64,000 nt of DNA, taken from positions 9,868,711 to 9,932,710 of the forward strand of contig NZ_CP100416.1 of the NCBI RefSeq assembly GCF_026017845.1. Direction: 5' to 3'. Both the position numbers and the translations under genes were made by a program. Source of the stretch: Amycolatopsis mediterranei (GTDB lineage Bacteria > Actinomycetota > Actinomycetes > Mycobacteriales > Pseudonocardiaceae). Below the pieces are notes generated by a model. It had not been told where the DNA came from. It was given only the letters and a program-made list of their open reading frames with translations, and did no database searches. Shown here in pieces: positions 1 to 7,883 of this stretch (position 1 is its first letter; every line of letters starts with the position of its first letter).

Positions 1-215
1 ACCCCCGCATCAGCGTCTCCATCACCGACGTCGAGAACCCCTACCGGCACACCCAGCTGCGCGGCACCGTCACGATCACCCCCGACCCCGGCAAGACCCT
101 CCCGAAGACGCTCAGCCACAAGTACCTCGCCCAGGACCCGCCGCCCGAGGGTCCCGAGACCGAACGCGTGATCGTCCGGCTCAAGGTCGACAAGGTCGCC
201 GGCAACGTGAAATAG
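1..215 (+). CDS. PPOX-class (F420/flavin-dependent) oxidoreductase, 3' end only
   Basis: The reading frame is open from the window edge and stops at TAG 213-215, leaving about 70 C-terminal residues. They read as the end of a small split-barrel flavoprotein of the pyridoxamine 5'-phosphate oxidase-like family: a strand pattern ISVSITD, a HTQLRGTVTI segment, then an acidic Pro-rich loop and a closing strand VIVRLKVDKV. Members of this family in actinobacteria bind F420 or flavin and reduce small substrates in the cytoplasm. It is followed after 10 nt by a second, full-length PPOX-like gene on the same strand, suggesting a pair of related enzymes in one transcript. The N-terminus is outside the window, so cofactor type cannot be judged. 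Confidence 0.7.
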   Translation, partial: PRISVSITDVENPYRHTQLRGTVTITPDPGKTLPKTLSHKYLAQDPPPEGPETERVIVRLKVDKVAGNVK

Positions 216-225
216 GGTCCAGACC

Positions 226-612
226 ATGTTCAACGACGCCACCAAGGCCCTGCTCGACGGCACCAACTACCCCGTCGTGGCCACCACCAACGCCGACGGC
301 TCGCCGCAGAGCTCCGTCGTCTGGGCGAAGCGCGACGGGGACACCGTGGTCTTCGTGACCGTCCAGGGCCGGCGAAAGGAACGCAACATCCAGCGCGACC
401 CCCGCGTCTCGCTCTCCGTCTTCGACCTGGCCGACCCCGAAAACTACGTCGAGATCCGCGGCCGCGCCGAGGTCACCGTCGAAGGCGGCGCCGAGCTGAA
501 CGACGAGCTGGCCCGCAAGTACACCGGCACGACCTTCCCGCCCGAGCCGGCCGACGTCGTGCGCGTGCTCGTGCGCGTTGTCCCCGAACACATCACAGGG
601 CATTCGGCCTGA
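226..612 (+). CDS. PPOX-class F420-dependent oxidoreductase
   Basis: This 128-aa protein has the size and pattern of actinobacterial PPOX/FMN-binding split-barrel enzymes. An early strand (YPVVATTNADGSPQSSVVW, residues 15-33) is followed by VVFVTVQGRRKERNIQRDPR, in which the Arg/Lys-rich turn is the usual phosphate-binding site of the cofactor, and then by a third strand pair VSLSVFDL and YVEIRGRAEV. The family uses F420 or FMN to reduce or oxidise small molecules in the cytoplasm; the substrate cannot be inferred. The ATG at 226 lies 10 nt after the preceding PPOX-like gene, so the two are probably co-transcribed. Family assignment is firm, the cofactor (F420) is inferred from the subfamily in actinobacteria. 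Confidence 0.8.
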   Translation: MFNDATKALLDGTNYPVVATTNADGSPQSSVVWAKRDGDTVVFVTVQGRRKERNIQRDPRVSLSVFDLADPENYVEIRGRAEVTVEGGAELNDELARKYTGTTFPPEPADVVRVLVRVVPEHITGHSA

Positions 613-621
613 GGGTCCCGT

Positions 622-627
622 TAGGCT
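622..627 (+). promoter_or_regulatory. -10 element of a probable leaderless transcript (HAD hydrolase)
   Basis: TAGGCT lies 7 nt upstream of the ATG at 635, so transcription would begin at or next to the start codon. No Shine-Dalgarno sequence is present in between. Confidence 0.45.
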
Positions 628-634
628 GGAAACC

Positions 635-1321
635 ATGACGATCAGGGCCGTGTTGTTCGACTTCTCCGGCACGCTGTTCCGGCTCGAGCAGGACGAGTCC
701 TGGCTCACCGAACTGACCGACCACAAAGGTGAGCCGCTCGACATCGAGGCACAGGCCGAGCTGATGCGCCGGATGACCGCCCCGGTCGGGCAGGTCGTCG
801 AGCTCGACGCCGAGCACGTGCACGCCTGGCAGCACCGCGACCGCGACCCCGTGCTGCACCGGAAGGTCTACCTCGAGGTGCTGAAGAAGTCCGGCGTCCC
901 GCACTTCGACCAGGCCGAAGCGCTCTACGACCGGCTCATCGATCCCAGCCAGTGGACGCCGTACCCGGACACCGAAGCCGCGCTGAAGGCGGTCGCCGAG
1001 CGGGGGCTGAAGGTCGGCGTGCTGAGCAACATCGCCTTCGACATCCGGCCCGCGTTCACCGGCCGCGGGTGGGACGCCTACGTCGACGAGTTCGTGCTGT
1101 CCTTCGAGGTCGGCGCGGTCAAGCCCGAGCTGGAGATCTTCCGCAAGGCCGTCGAGGAACTCGGCGTGCCGGCCACCGAGACGCTGATGGTCGGCGACAG
1201 CGAGGAGGCCGACGGCGGCGCCCGCGCCCTGGGCTGCGAGTTCGCGCTGGTCGACCCGCTGCCGACGGCCGAACGGCCGGACGCCCTGCTCACGGCGTTG
1301 CGCGGCTTCGGCGTGGCTTGA
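635..1321 (+). CDS. HAD-superfamily hydrolase
   Basis: A 228-aa haloacid dehalogenase-type hydrolase. Motif I is LFDFSGTLF near the N-terminus (nucleophile Asp about residue 8), motif II is GVLSNIAFD around residue 130, the motif III lysine lies in GAVKPELEIF, and motif IV is MVGDSEEADGGGAR-like (VGDSEEADGG) near residue 190. The +2 residue of motif I is Ser instead of the usual catalytic Asp, which is seen in some HAD subfamilies but should weaken a plain phosphatase call. The long insertion between motifs I and II is a helical cap (C1 type). ATG 635 was chosen because it is preceded by a -10 element at leaderless spacing and because translation from further upstream would overlap the preceding gene. 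Substrate unknown. Confidence 0.8.
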   Translation: MTIRAVLFDFSGTLFRLEQDESWLTELTDHKGEPLDIEAQAELMRRMTAPVGQVVELDAEHVHAWQHRDRDPVLHRKVYLEVLKKSGVPHFDQAEALYDRLIDPSQWTPYPDTEAALKAVAERGLKVGVLSNIAFDIRPAFTGRGWDAYVDEFVLSFEVGAVKPELEIFRKAVEELGVPATETLMVGDSEEADGGARALGCEFALVDPLPTAERPDALLTALRGFGVA

Positions 1322-1352
1322 GGGCCAGAGAGGTCGCTCACGCCCGACCCCG

Positions 1353-1358
1353 TACCCT
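1353..1358 (+). promoter_or_regulatory. -10 element of a probable leaderless cysS transcript
   Basis: TACCCT ends 6 nt before a GTG at 1365. This spacing places the transcription start on the GTG and decides that start over the in-frame TTG at 1359, which lies within the promoter spacer. Confidence 0.5.
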
Positions 1359-1364
1359 TTGAGG

Positions 1365-2753
1365 GTGGCCCTTCACCTTTTCGACACAGCGACCCGGAGC
1401 GTACGGGAGTTCCACCCCGTCCGTAGCGGAACGGCGTCGATCTACGTGTGCGGGGCCACCGTGCAGGGCGTTCCGCACATCGGGCACGTCCGCGGCGTCC
1501 TGAACTACGACGTCCTGCGCCGCTGGCTCGTCCACAGTGGACTGGACGTGCTGCTGGTCCGCAACGTCACGGACATCGACGACAAGATCCTTACCAAGGC
1601 CGCCGAGAACGAGCGGCCGTGGTGGGAGTGGGGCGCGACGCACGAGCGCGCCTTCGAGACCGCGTACGATCAGCTGGGCTGCCTGCCGCCGTCGATCAAC
1701 CCGCGCGCGACCGGGCACGTCACCCAGATGGTCGAGCTGATGGAACGCCTCATCGAGAGCGGCCACGGCTACGTCGCGGACGGCGACGTCTACTTCTCGG
1801 TCAAGTCGTTCGACGAGTACGGCAAGCTGTCCGGCCAGGTCCTCGAAGACGTCCAGCAGGGCGAGACGCCGACCCGCGGCAAGCGCGACCCGCGCGACTT
1901 CACGATGTGGAAGAGCGCGAAGCCGGGCGAGCCGTCGTGGCCGACGCCGTGGGGCAACGGCCGGCCGGGCTGGCACCTGGAGTGCTCGGCGATGGCGACG
2001 GCGTACCTCGGCGCGGAGTTCGACATCCACGGCGGCGGCATCGACCTGGTCTTCCCGCACCACGAAAACGAGCGCGCCCAGTCCAACGCGGTGGGCGACG
2101 CCTTCGCGCGGTTCTGGCTGCACAACGCCTGGGTGACCATGTCGGGCGAGAAGATGTCGAAGTCGCTCGGCAACACCGTGTCGATCCCCGCGATGCTGGA
2201 CCGCTACCGGGCCCCGGAGCTGCGGTACTACCTGGTCCAGCCGCACTACCGGTCGACGATCGAGTACTCCGACACCGCGGTCTCCGAGGCCGCGCAGGGC
2301 TACCGGCGGATCGAGACGTTCCTGCGCCGCGCCGCCGCGGCGGGCGACGTGCCGGTCGGCATCATCCCCGAGGCGTTCGCGAACGCGCTCGACGACGACC
2401 TCGCCACCCCGCAGGCGTTCGCCGTGGTCCACACCACGGTGCGGGACGGTAACGCCGCCCTCGACGCGGGCGACACCTCCAAGGCACTCGAATTCGCCGC
2501 GGCCGTCCGCGCGATGACCGACGTGCTCGGCCTCGACCCGCTGTCCGCGCGCTGGTCCGAGGCGGGCGGTTCCGAAACGCCCACCAAAGAAGCGCTGTCC
2601 CGGATCGTCGAAGGGCTGCTGGCCGAGCGCCAGCAGGCCCGGGCCGAGAAGGACTTCGCCCGCGCGGACGCCGCCCGTGACCGCCTCCAGCAGGCGGGCA
2701 TCGTGGTGGAGGACACCCCCAACGGTCCTCAGTGGACTGTGAAGTCCGACTGA
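1365..2753 (+). CDS. cysS: Cysteine--tRNA ligase
   Basis: Class I aminoacyl-tRNA synthetase that charges tRNA(Cys) with cysteine. The zinc/cysteine-binding Cys lies in YVCGATVQG (about residue 29), the HIGH motif at about residues 38-41 (HIGHVRG), further zinc ligands in WHLECSAMA and FPHHENE, and the KMSKS loop near residue 263 (EKMSKSLGNT). The C-terminal anticodon-binding helical region follows. Its 462 aa match the family length. The protein is full-length CysRS and not the related mycothiol ligase MshC, because it keeps the C-terminal domain and is followed directly by rlmB, the same order as cysS1 and its spoU neighbour in mycobacteria. A GTG at 1365 is preferred to TTG 1359 on promoter spacing. 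Confidence 0.95.
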   Translation: MALHLFDTATRSVREFHPVRSGTASIYVCGATVQGVPHIGHVRGVLNYDVLRRWLVHSGLDVLLVRNVTDIDDKILTKAAENERPWWEWGATHERAFETAYDQLGCLPPSINPRATGHVTQMVELMERLIESGHGYVADGDVYFSVKSFDEYGKLSGQVLEDVQQGETPTRGKRDPRDFTMWKSAKPGEPSWPTPWGNGRPGWHLECSAMATAYLGAEFDIHGGGIDLVFPHHENERAQSNAVGDAFARFWLHNAWVTMSGEKMSKSLGNTVSIPAMLDRYRAPELRYYLVQPHYRSTIEYSDTAVSEAAQGYRRIETFLRRAAAAGDVPVGIIPEAFANALDDDLATPQAFAVVHTTVRDGNAALDAGDTSKALEFAAAVRAMTDVLGLDPLSARWSEAGGSETPTKEALSRIVEGLLAERQQARAEKDFARADAARDRLQQAGIVVEDTPNGPQWTVKSD

Positions 2754-2782
2754 ACCGGCTTTCTACGCAAGGAACTTTCACC

Positions 2783-3739
2783 ATGGCAGGCAACTCGCGG
2801 CGCCAAGGCGCGATCCGCAAGACGGGCACCAAGAAGGGTGCCGTCGTCGGCTCGGGCGGTCAGCGCCGCAAGGCCCTCGAAGGCAAGGGGCCCACCCCGA
2901 AGGCGGAGGACCGTCCCGGGCACAAGGCCTACCGGTCGGCCAACGCCGCGACGAAGCGCGACCAGGCGCGGCAGAAGAAGGCCGACAAGCCGGAGCTGAT
3001 CGCCGGGCGCAACCCGGTGGTCGAGGCATTGCGCGCGGGTGTCCCGGCGACCGCGCTGTACGTCGCGCTGAACATCGAGATCGACGACCGGGTGAACGAC
3101 GCCGTCCGGCTGGCCGGCGACAAGGGCATCTCGATCCTGGAGATCCCGCGCGAGGAGCTGGACCGCAAGACCAACCGGGCCGTGCACCAGGGCCTGGGCC
3201 TGCAGGTCCCGCCGTTCGAGTACGCGCACCCGGACGACCTGATGGCGGCGGCCCGCAACTCGGGCGAGGTACCGCTGTTCGTCGCGCTCGACGGCGTCAC
3301 CGACCCGCGCAACCTGGGCGCGGTGATCCGCTCGGCGGCCGCGTTCGGGGCGCACGGCGTGCTGCTGCCGGAGCGGCGCAGCGCGGGCATGACGGCGGTG
3401 GCGTGGCGGACGAGTGCGGGCACGGCGGCGAAGCTGCCGATCGCGGTGGCGACGAACCTGACGCGGCAGCTCAAGGCGTGGGCGAACGACGGCTTGATGC
3501 TGGTGGGCCTGGACGCCGACGGTTCGGTGGACATCGACGAGCTGGAGCTGGCGGCCGACCCGCTGGTCATCGTGCTGGGCTCGGAGGGCCGCGGGCTGTC
3601 CCGCCTGGTGCGGGAAACGTGTGACGCGACGGTGTCGATCCCGATGGCCGCGGGGGTGGAATCCCTCAACGCCTCGGTGGCGGCGGGGGTCCTGCTGGCC
3701 GAGGTGGCGCGGCGCCGTCGTCTCGCCGGGCGGGTCTGA
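2783..3739 (+). CDS. rlmB: 23S rRNA (guanosine-2'-O-)-methyltransferase, SpoU/TrmH family
   Basis: A 318-aa SPOUT methyltransferase. After a basic, disordered N-terminal extension of about 75 residues comes the L30e-like substrate-binding domain (IAGRNPVVEALRAG, about residue 73 onward) and then the knotted catalytic domain with the three SpoU motifs: LDGVTDPRNLGAVIRSA, VIVLGSEGRGLS and VSIPMAAGVESLNASVAAG. It methylates the 2'-OH of a guanosine (G2251 in E. coli) in 23S rRNA using S-adenosylmethionine. The ATG at 2783 is chosen because an AAGGA ribosome site lies at 2769-2773; upstream in-frame codons overlap cysS. The 29-nt spacing to cysS suggests one operon. Confidence 0.92.
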   Translation: MAGNSRRQGAIRKTGTKKGAVVGSGGQRRKALEGKGPTPKAEDRPGHKAYRSANAATKRDQARQKKADKPELIAGRNPVVEALRAGVPATALYVALNIEIDDRVNDAVRLAGDKGISILEIPREELDRKTNRAVHQGLGLQVPPFEYAHPDDLMAAARNSGEVPLFVALDGVTDPRNLGAVIRSAAAFGAHGVLLPERRSAGMTAVAWRTSAGTAAKLPIAVATNLTRQLKAWANDGLMLVGLDADGSVDIDELELAADPLVIVLGSEGRGLSRLVRETCDATVSIPMAAGVESLNASVAAGVLLAEVARRRRLAGRV

Positions 3740-3791
3740 CACCGCCACCCAGCCGGGTTAAGGTCACCGTCGGATAGACCGAGGGGACCCG

Positions 3792-5225
3792 ATGTCGTTC
3801 GTTTCGCCGCTCTTCTTGTGGTACTTCATGCCGGCGGTGCTCATCGCCGTGCTGGTGTGCCCGCGGAGCTGGCGAAACGGCATCATCGCGGTCGCCAGCC
3901 TGCTGTTCTACACGATCGGCGCCGGCGGGTTCGTCTTCCTGCTGCTCGGCTGCATGGTCGTCAACTTCTTGGCGGGACCGCTCCTGGCCCCGAGCCCCTG
4001 GGACGTCCACGGCGTCCGACGGCGCCGGATCCTGATCGCGGTGGTGTCGCTCGACGTCTCGGTGCTGCTGATCTGGAAGTACGCGGGCTTCGCGACCCAG
4101 CAGATCGCGGCGGTGGCCCACTGGTTCGGCGGCAGCGTGCCGGTGGCGAGCCTGGTGGTCCCGATCGGCATCTCGTTCTACACGTTCCACCACATTTCGT
4201 ACGTGGTGGACATCTACCGCGGCGAGCGTCAGGCCCTGCGCAACCCGGTGTCGTTCGCGGCGTACATCGCGATGTTCCCGCAGCTGGTGGCGGGCCCGAT
4301 CGTGCGGTACCGCGAGATCGCCGACCAGCTCCCGCAGCTGCGCTCGCACCGCCTGGACGACATCGCGGCGGGCTTTCCCCGGTTCGCGCTGGGCCTGTGC
4401 AAGAAGACGATCATCGCGGACTCACTGGGCCCGTTGGTCGACGCGTGTTTCAAGGTCCCCTCGGACCAGCTGACGTTCACCACGGCCTGGCTGGGCGCGA
4501 TCGGCTACACCCTCCAGCTGTTCTTCGACTTCTCGGGCTATTCGGACATGGCCATCGGCCTCGGCCGCATGCTGGGCTTCCGGCTGCCGGAGAACTTCGC
4601 GAGGCCGTATTCCTCGGTGACGATCACGGAGTTCTGGCGCCGCTGGCACATGAGCTTGAGCCGCTGGTTCCGCGACTACGTGTACATCCCCCTGGGCGGC
4701 AACCGTCATGGAGCGGCGAAGACGTATCGCAACCTCTGCATTGTGTTCGTCCTGACGGGCTTCTGGCACGGAGCCCAGTGGACGTTCCTGGTCTGGGGCT
4801 GCTACCACGGCGCCCTCCTGGTGATCGAGCGCCGCTTCGGCCTGGACTTGGACCCGTCGACGCCGTGGAAGCGCTACCTCCGCAGGGCTTTGACGATGTT
4901 GCTGGTGGTGGTCGGCTGGGTGTTCTTCCGCTCCCCGGACCTGGGCCACGCGCTGTCGATGCTCGGCCACCTGCTGATCCCCGACTTCAAGGGCCTCGGA
5001 GCGGGAGTGGAGCAGGCATTCACGAACCAGCGCCTGGTCTTGCTCCTGGCGGCACTGACGGTGTTCGCCCTCCCGGCCCACCCGGTAACGGGCCCCCTCC
5101 TGGAGTCATCAAGAAGCCGCCCGGCAACGGCACTACGCATCGGAGTGATGACGGTAGGCCTGCTGTACGCGGCAATCTTGATCGCAACGGGAACCTTCAG
5201 CCCCTTCTTGTATTACCAGTTCTGA
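3792..5225 (+). CDS. MBOAT-family O-acyltransferase (AlgI/DltB-like)
   Basis: A 477-aa polytopic membrane protein with about ten hydrophobic segments. The family hallmarks are present: FRDYVYIPLGGNR after a FWRRWHMSLSRWF segment (about residues 277-305), and the catalytic His in TGFWHGAQWTF at about residue 325. Related AlgI proteins O-acetylate extracellular polysaccharides by passing acyl groups across the membrane with a partner. No AlgX/AlgJ-like or SGNH partner is found next to it, so the acceptor (cell-wall glycan, glycolipid or another) is unknown. ATG 3792 follows a GAGGGGA ribosome-binding site. Family assignment is firm. Confidence 0.9.
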   Translation: MSFVSPLFLWYFMPAVLIAVLVCPRSWRNGIIAVASLLFYTIGAGGFVFLLLGCMVVNFLAGPLLAPSPWDVHGVRRRRILIAVVSLDVSVLLIWKYAGFATQQIAAVAHWFGGSVPVASLVVPIGISFYTFHHISYVVDIYRGERQALRNPVSFAAYIAMFPQLVAGPIVRYREIADQLPQLRSHRLDDIAAGFPRFALGLCKKTIIADSLGPLVDACFKVPSDQLTFTTAWLGAIGYTLQLFFDFSGYSDMAIGLGRMLGFRLPENFARPYSSVTITEFWRRWHMSLSRWFRDYVYIPLGGNRHGAAKTYRNLCIVFVLTGFWHGAQWTFLVWGCYHGALLVIERRFGLDLDPSTPWKRYLRRALTMLLVVVGWVFFRSPDLGHALSMLGHLLIPDFKGLGAGVEQAFTNQRLVLLLAALTVFALPAHPVTGPLLESSRSRPATALRIGVMTVGLLYAAILIATGTFSPFLYYQF

Positions 5226-5423
5226 CAACGCAAACGCCCCCAGCCACCCCCGCAACACTTCCGCCCACACCCCCAGCCACACCTCCGGCCACACCCCCCG
5301 CCCGAACCGATACGCAGCCCCTGGCGGCCATTGAACAATCCGGCGTTCGGGTCAGCGGGCAAACGCAACAGAACTATCCCCAACCCGCTCACCCGAACAG
5401 CCCAACCATGAAACCCTGACCCG
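5226..5423. other. G-poor, C/A-rich spacer
   Basis: Between the MBOAT and phosphatase genes the plus strand becomes strongly cytosine-rich with recurring CCCCAGCCAC and CACCCCC words (about 5232-5305). No hairpin with a good stem and no convincing ORF was found in it. Confidence 0.5.
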
Positions 5424-6029
5424 GTGCTGACCACGCGGTACCTCTTCCTGACCCGCCACGGTGAAGCGACCCCGAACGGAACCCTCACCGAAGCCGGTTG
5501 CCGCCAAGCGGTCCTTCTCGGAAGACGCCTCCGCGACGTCCCGGTCACCTCGATCCACCACGGCCCCCTCCCGCGAGCCACCCAAACCGCCCACCTCATC
5601 GCCGACCAGCTCCCCGGCGTCCCCATCCACATCGACAAAGCGGCAGACGACTTCGTCCCGTACACGCCGAAGCGAGAAGAGCTCCCCGAGACGTCCGGCG
5701 ACCTCCTCCTCGCCTTCACCCGCCAGTTTCCCCCGGCCGACGAAGAACTGGCCGCCGAAGCCGAACGCCGGTTCAGCGGTCCCGTGCCGGGAACCGAGCC
5801 CCGGTACGAAGTCCTCGTCACGCACAACTTCCTCGTCGGCTGGCTCGTCCGCGCGTCACAGGACGCACCGCCGTGGCGCTGGCTCACCCTCACCCACGCC
5901 AACGCCGGCCTGACCGTCATCCGGTACTCCCCGGGACGGCCCGCCGCGCTGCTGACCTACAACGACCTGAGCCACCTCCCCGCCGAACTGCGCTGGACCG
6001 GCTTCCCACCGGACTTTTACGTTCCGTAG
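5424..6029 (+). CDS. Histidine phosphatase (phosphoglycerate mutase-like) family protein
   Basis: A 201-aa branch-1 histidine phosphatase. The phosphohistidine motif LTRHGEA is at residues 9-15 (R11, H12), the second Arg is in LPRATQTAH near residue 52, and the second catalytic His is in VLVTHNFLVGW around residue 135. Such enzymes dephosphorylate small metabolites or proteins through a phosphohistidine intermediate. The substrate cannot be assigned. The GTG start at 5424 has no Shine-Dalgarno; an AACCCT box sits 6 nt before it (5412-5417), so the message may be leaderless. Confidence 0.85.
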   Translation: MLTTRYLFLTRHGEATPNGTLTEAGCRQAVLLGRRLRDVPVTSIHHGPLPRATQTAHLIADQLPGVPIHIDKAADDFVPYTPKREELPETSGDLLLAFTRQFPPADEELAAEAERRFSGPVPGTEPRYEVLVTHNFLVGWLVRASQDAPPWRWLTLTHANAGLTVIRYSPGRPAALLTYNDLSHLPAELRWTGFPPDFYVP

Positions 6030-6090
6030 TCACCAACCACAAGACGTGACCACCCCGGAAAACGGCTCTCGCCCGAATGGCCGCACCTGT

Positions 6091-6096
6091 CAGGAT
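6091..6096 (+). promoter_or_regulatory. -10 element (CAGGAT) before a leaderless ATG
   Basis: CAGGAT ends 6 nt before ATG 6103. The in-frame GTG at 6046 lies upstream of this box and lacks a ribosome site, so 6103 is preferred. Confidence 0.4.
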
Positions 6097-6102
6097 GCGC
6101 GG

Positions 6103-6684
6103 ATGAATCCCGCGCCAACGCCCACCTCCGATCGGCTCAGCGACTACCTCACCGCCGACGCCGTCGTCGACCACGAGCACCCGTCGATCCGCGCGCTGGC
6201 GGACGTCCTTCACCCCGGCGTCGACGATCCCGCCGAAGCCGCCGAAACCGCGTTCCTCTTCGTCCGCGACGAGGTCGAGCACGTCATCGACGCCGGCGAT
6301 CCGCGGGTCACCTGGCGAGCGTCGGACGTCCTGCGCGAGCGCGTCGGGATCTGCCACGCCAAGGCGCACCTGCTCGCCGCTTTGCTGCGGGCACAAGGGA
6401 TTCCGGCCGGTTTCTGCTACCAGGAGCTCTCCGCGCTGCACGGGCTGAATGCCGTGTACCTGCACGGCAAGTGGTCGAGGCTCGACGCGCGCGGCAACCG
6501 CACGGGCGCCGGTGGCGAGTTTTCGCTCGACGTGGAAAAACTGGCCTGGCCGGTCGATCTCGCGCGTGGTGAACGCGATCTCCCGGAGATCCACCCGGCG
6601 CCCGCACCCGTCGTGGTGGATTTCCTGATGACCGTCGAACCGGGCCCCGGCTGGTACGAAAAGGGGCTTCCGCGCACGCTTTGA
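6103..6684 (+). CDS. Transglutaminase-like domain protein
   Basis: A 193-aa cytoplasmic protein with the papain-like transglutaminase core. The presumed catalytic triad is Cys in GICHAKAHLLAAL (about residue 84), His in LHGLNAVYLHGKW and Asp in SRLDARGNR. In bacteria such single-domain proteins act as proteases, amidases or acyltransferases on unknown targets. There is no signal peptide. The gene stands alone: the phosphatase lies upstream by about 70 nt and an AT-richer intergenic region of 190 nt follows. Start chosen from the promoter position (see the -10 feature at 6091). Confidence 0.75.
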   Translation: MNPAPTPTSDRLSDYLTADAVVDHEHPSIRALADVLHPGVDDPAEAAETAFLFVRDEVEHVIDAGDPRVTWRASDVLRERVGICHAKAHLLAALLRAQGIPAGFCYQELSALHGLNAVYLHGKWSRLDARGNRTGAGGEFSLDVEKLAWPVDLARGERDLPEIHPAPAPVVVDFLMTVEPGPGWYEKGLPRTL

Positions 6685-6876
6685 TCATGGTTTTTCTCTG
6701 TTTTCGGAAAACCTGACGACTCGGAAAATTATTGCCGAGAGTGACGTCTGTCCGTCAGTCCTGTCCCCCGAACTTCTTATTTCGCACACCCCGAGAGGCG
6801 CGTAAAGTGACTCCCCGCGCTCGAACAGACACTTTACGCACAGGTCCGTTCGGGTGGTTCGAGGGAGGTGAAGCAC
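6685..6876. promoter_or_regulatory. AT-richer control region with inverted repeats before the membrane/cupin/HD module
   Basis: This 192-nt gap is less GC-rich than its surroundings. It holds two small dyads (GGTTTT 6689-6694 with AAAACC 6708-6713, and CTCGG 6720-6724 with CCGAG 6735-6739), which may terminate the transglutaminase transcript. It also holds a longer spaced inverted repeat, GCGTAAAGTG at 6800-6809 and CACTTTACGC at 6830-6839, with partly matching flanks. The repeat centres are 30 bp apart, about three helical turns, and sit 40-75 nt before the next gene, as expected for an operator bound by two repressor dimers or a looped dimer. Confidence 0.5.
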
Positions 6877-7881
6877 GTGGCCGCGGCTGGCGGACGCCTC
6901 CGCCGTACCCCACTGCAAGAGATCTTCTGGACCAGGACGAGCTTGCTCCTCACGGTGCTCGTCGTGGTCGCCGGCCTGAGCCTGTGGATCGCCGGCCTGA
7001 TGGACCCCGGCACTGGGAAGAACCTGGTGACGTCGCTGGGCACCGGCACCCTGATCTCCGCGATCGTCGGGTTCGGCCAGACCCTGATCACCGCCAGCGC
7101 GTCGCAGCAGGCACTCGTCACCCCGGTGATCGAGGAAAGCCGGCGCGCGCTGGAGGACCTGAGCGCCGAATACCGCGCGCTGAACAAGGAGTTCTTCCCC
7201 ACCGACGTCTTCGAGGCGACGACCGATCCCGACCCCGCGTTCAACCGCGCGCTGATGGCCGACCTCGACGCGACCCGGCAGTACTTCTTCCGCGGTTTCT
7301 CCGGTCGCCACGCAGCCGCCCGCCTGTTGCTTTCGCGCACCGAACGGGAGCTGCGGGCCGTCATCGCCGATCCGCGCGACGCGAGCTCGATCAGCGGGCG
7401 CGCCCGGTACCTGCTGCGCCGCGAGGCGGCCGACGTCGACTACGAACGGATCCAGACCCGGCTCGACGAAGAGATCCGGATCGGGCTCGTCGGCCTCTTC
7501 CTGGCGCGCAGCCGCTGCGCGTCGGTCGACATCACCGTGGTCGCCGACCCGCCGCTGGACCGGCTCGAGATGTTCGACGACAGCGTGTGGGTGTCGCTCT
7601 ACAGCGACGTCCGCGGCGCCACGAAGCTCTACCCGCGGTCCCTGCGATTCACCGAAGGTTCCTTCCTCTACAACATGGAACGCGCCGAATTCGTGCGCGT
7701 CTCGCAGTCCCGGACCGGCCGCCACTTCCGCATCACGTCCGCGACGACGCGGACGGATTTCCTGGCGCTGTTCGAAAAGATCACCGGATCCCCGTTGTCC
7801 GAGGAGCAGTTCCGCGAGCTGGAGGGCAAGTTCCACGCCTTCCGCGCGGAGTTCTCCGCAGTCGCCGAGCTAGGGAGCTGA
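6877..7881 (+). CDS. Two-TM membrane protein of unknown function, first gene of a three-gene module
   Basis: A 334-aa protein with two transmembrane helices near the N-terminus (about residues 20-41 and 47-69) and a cytosolic region of about 260 residues. After TM2 a helical stretch (SRRALEDLSAEYRALNK) leads into an alpha/beta domain with several aromatic-rich strands (VWVSLYSDVRG, GSFLYNMERAEFV). I do not recognise the soluble domain. The GTG at 6877 has a GGGAGG site at good spacing; an alternative GTG at 6868 overlaps that site. The next gene starts 2 nt after the stop, so this protein is probably the membrane anchor or sensor for the cupin-like and HD-domain proteins that follow. Confidence 0.7.
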   Translation: MAAAGGRLRRTPLQEIFWTRTSLLLTVLVVVAGLSLWIAGLMDPGTGKNLVTSLGTGTLISAIVGFGQTLITASASQQALVTPVIEESRRALEDLSAEYRALNKEFFPTDVFEATTDPDPAFNRALMADLDATRQYFFRGFSGRHAAARLLLSRTERELRAVIADPRDASSISGRARYLLRREAADVDYERIQTRLDEEIRIGLVGLFLARSRCASVDITVVADPPLDRLEMFDDSVWVSLYSDVRGATKLYPRSLRFTEGSFLYNMERAEFVRVSQSRTGRHFRITSATTRTDFLALFEKITGSPLSEEQFRELEGKFHAFRAEFSAVAELGS

Positions 7882-7883
7882 CC

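Noticed and set aside
1365..2753. Mycothiol ligase MshC instead of CysRS
   Set aside because: The C-terminal tRNA-binding region is present and the next gene is rlmB, as for cysS.
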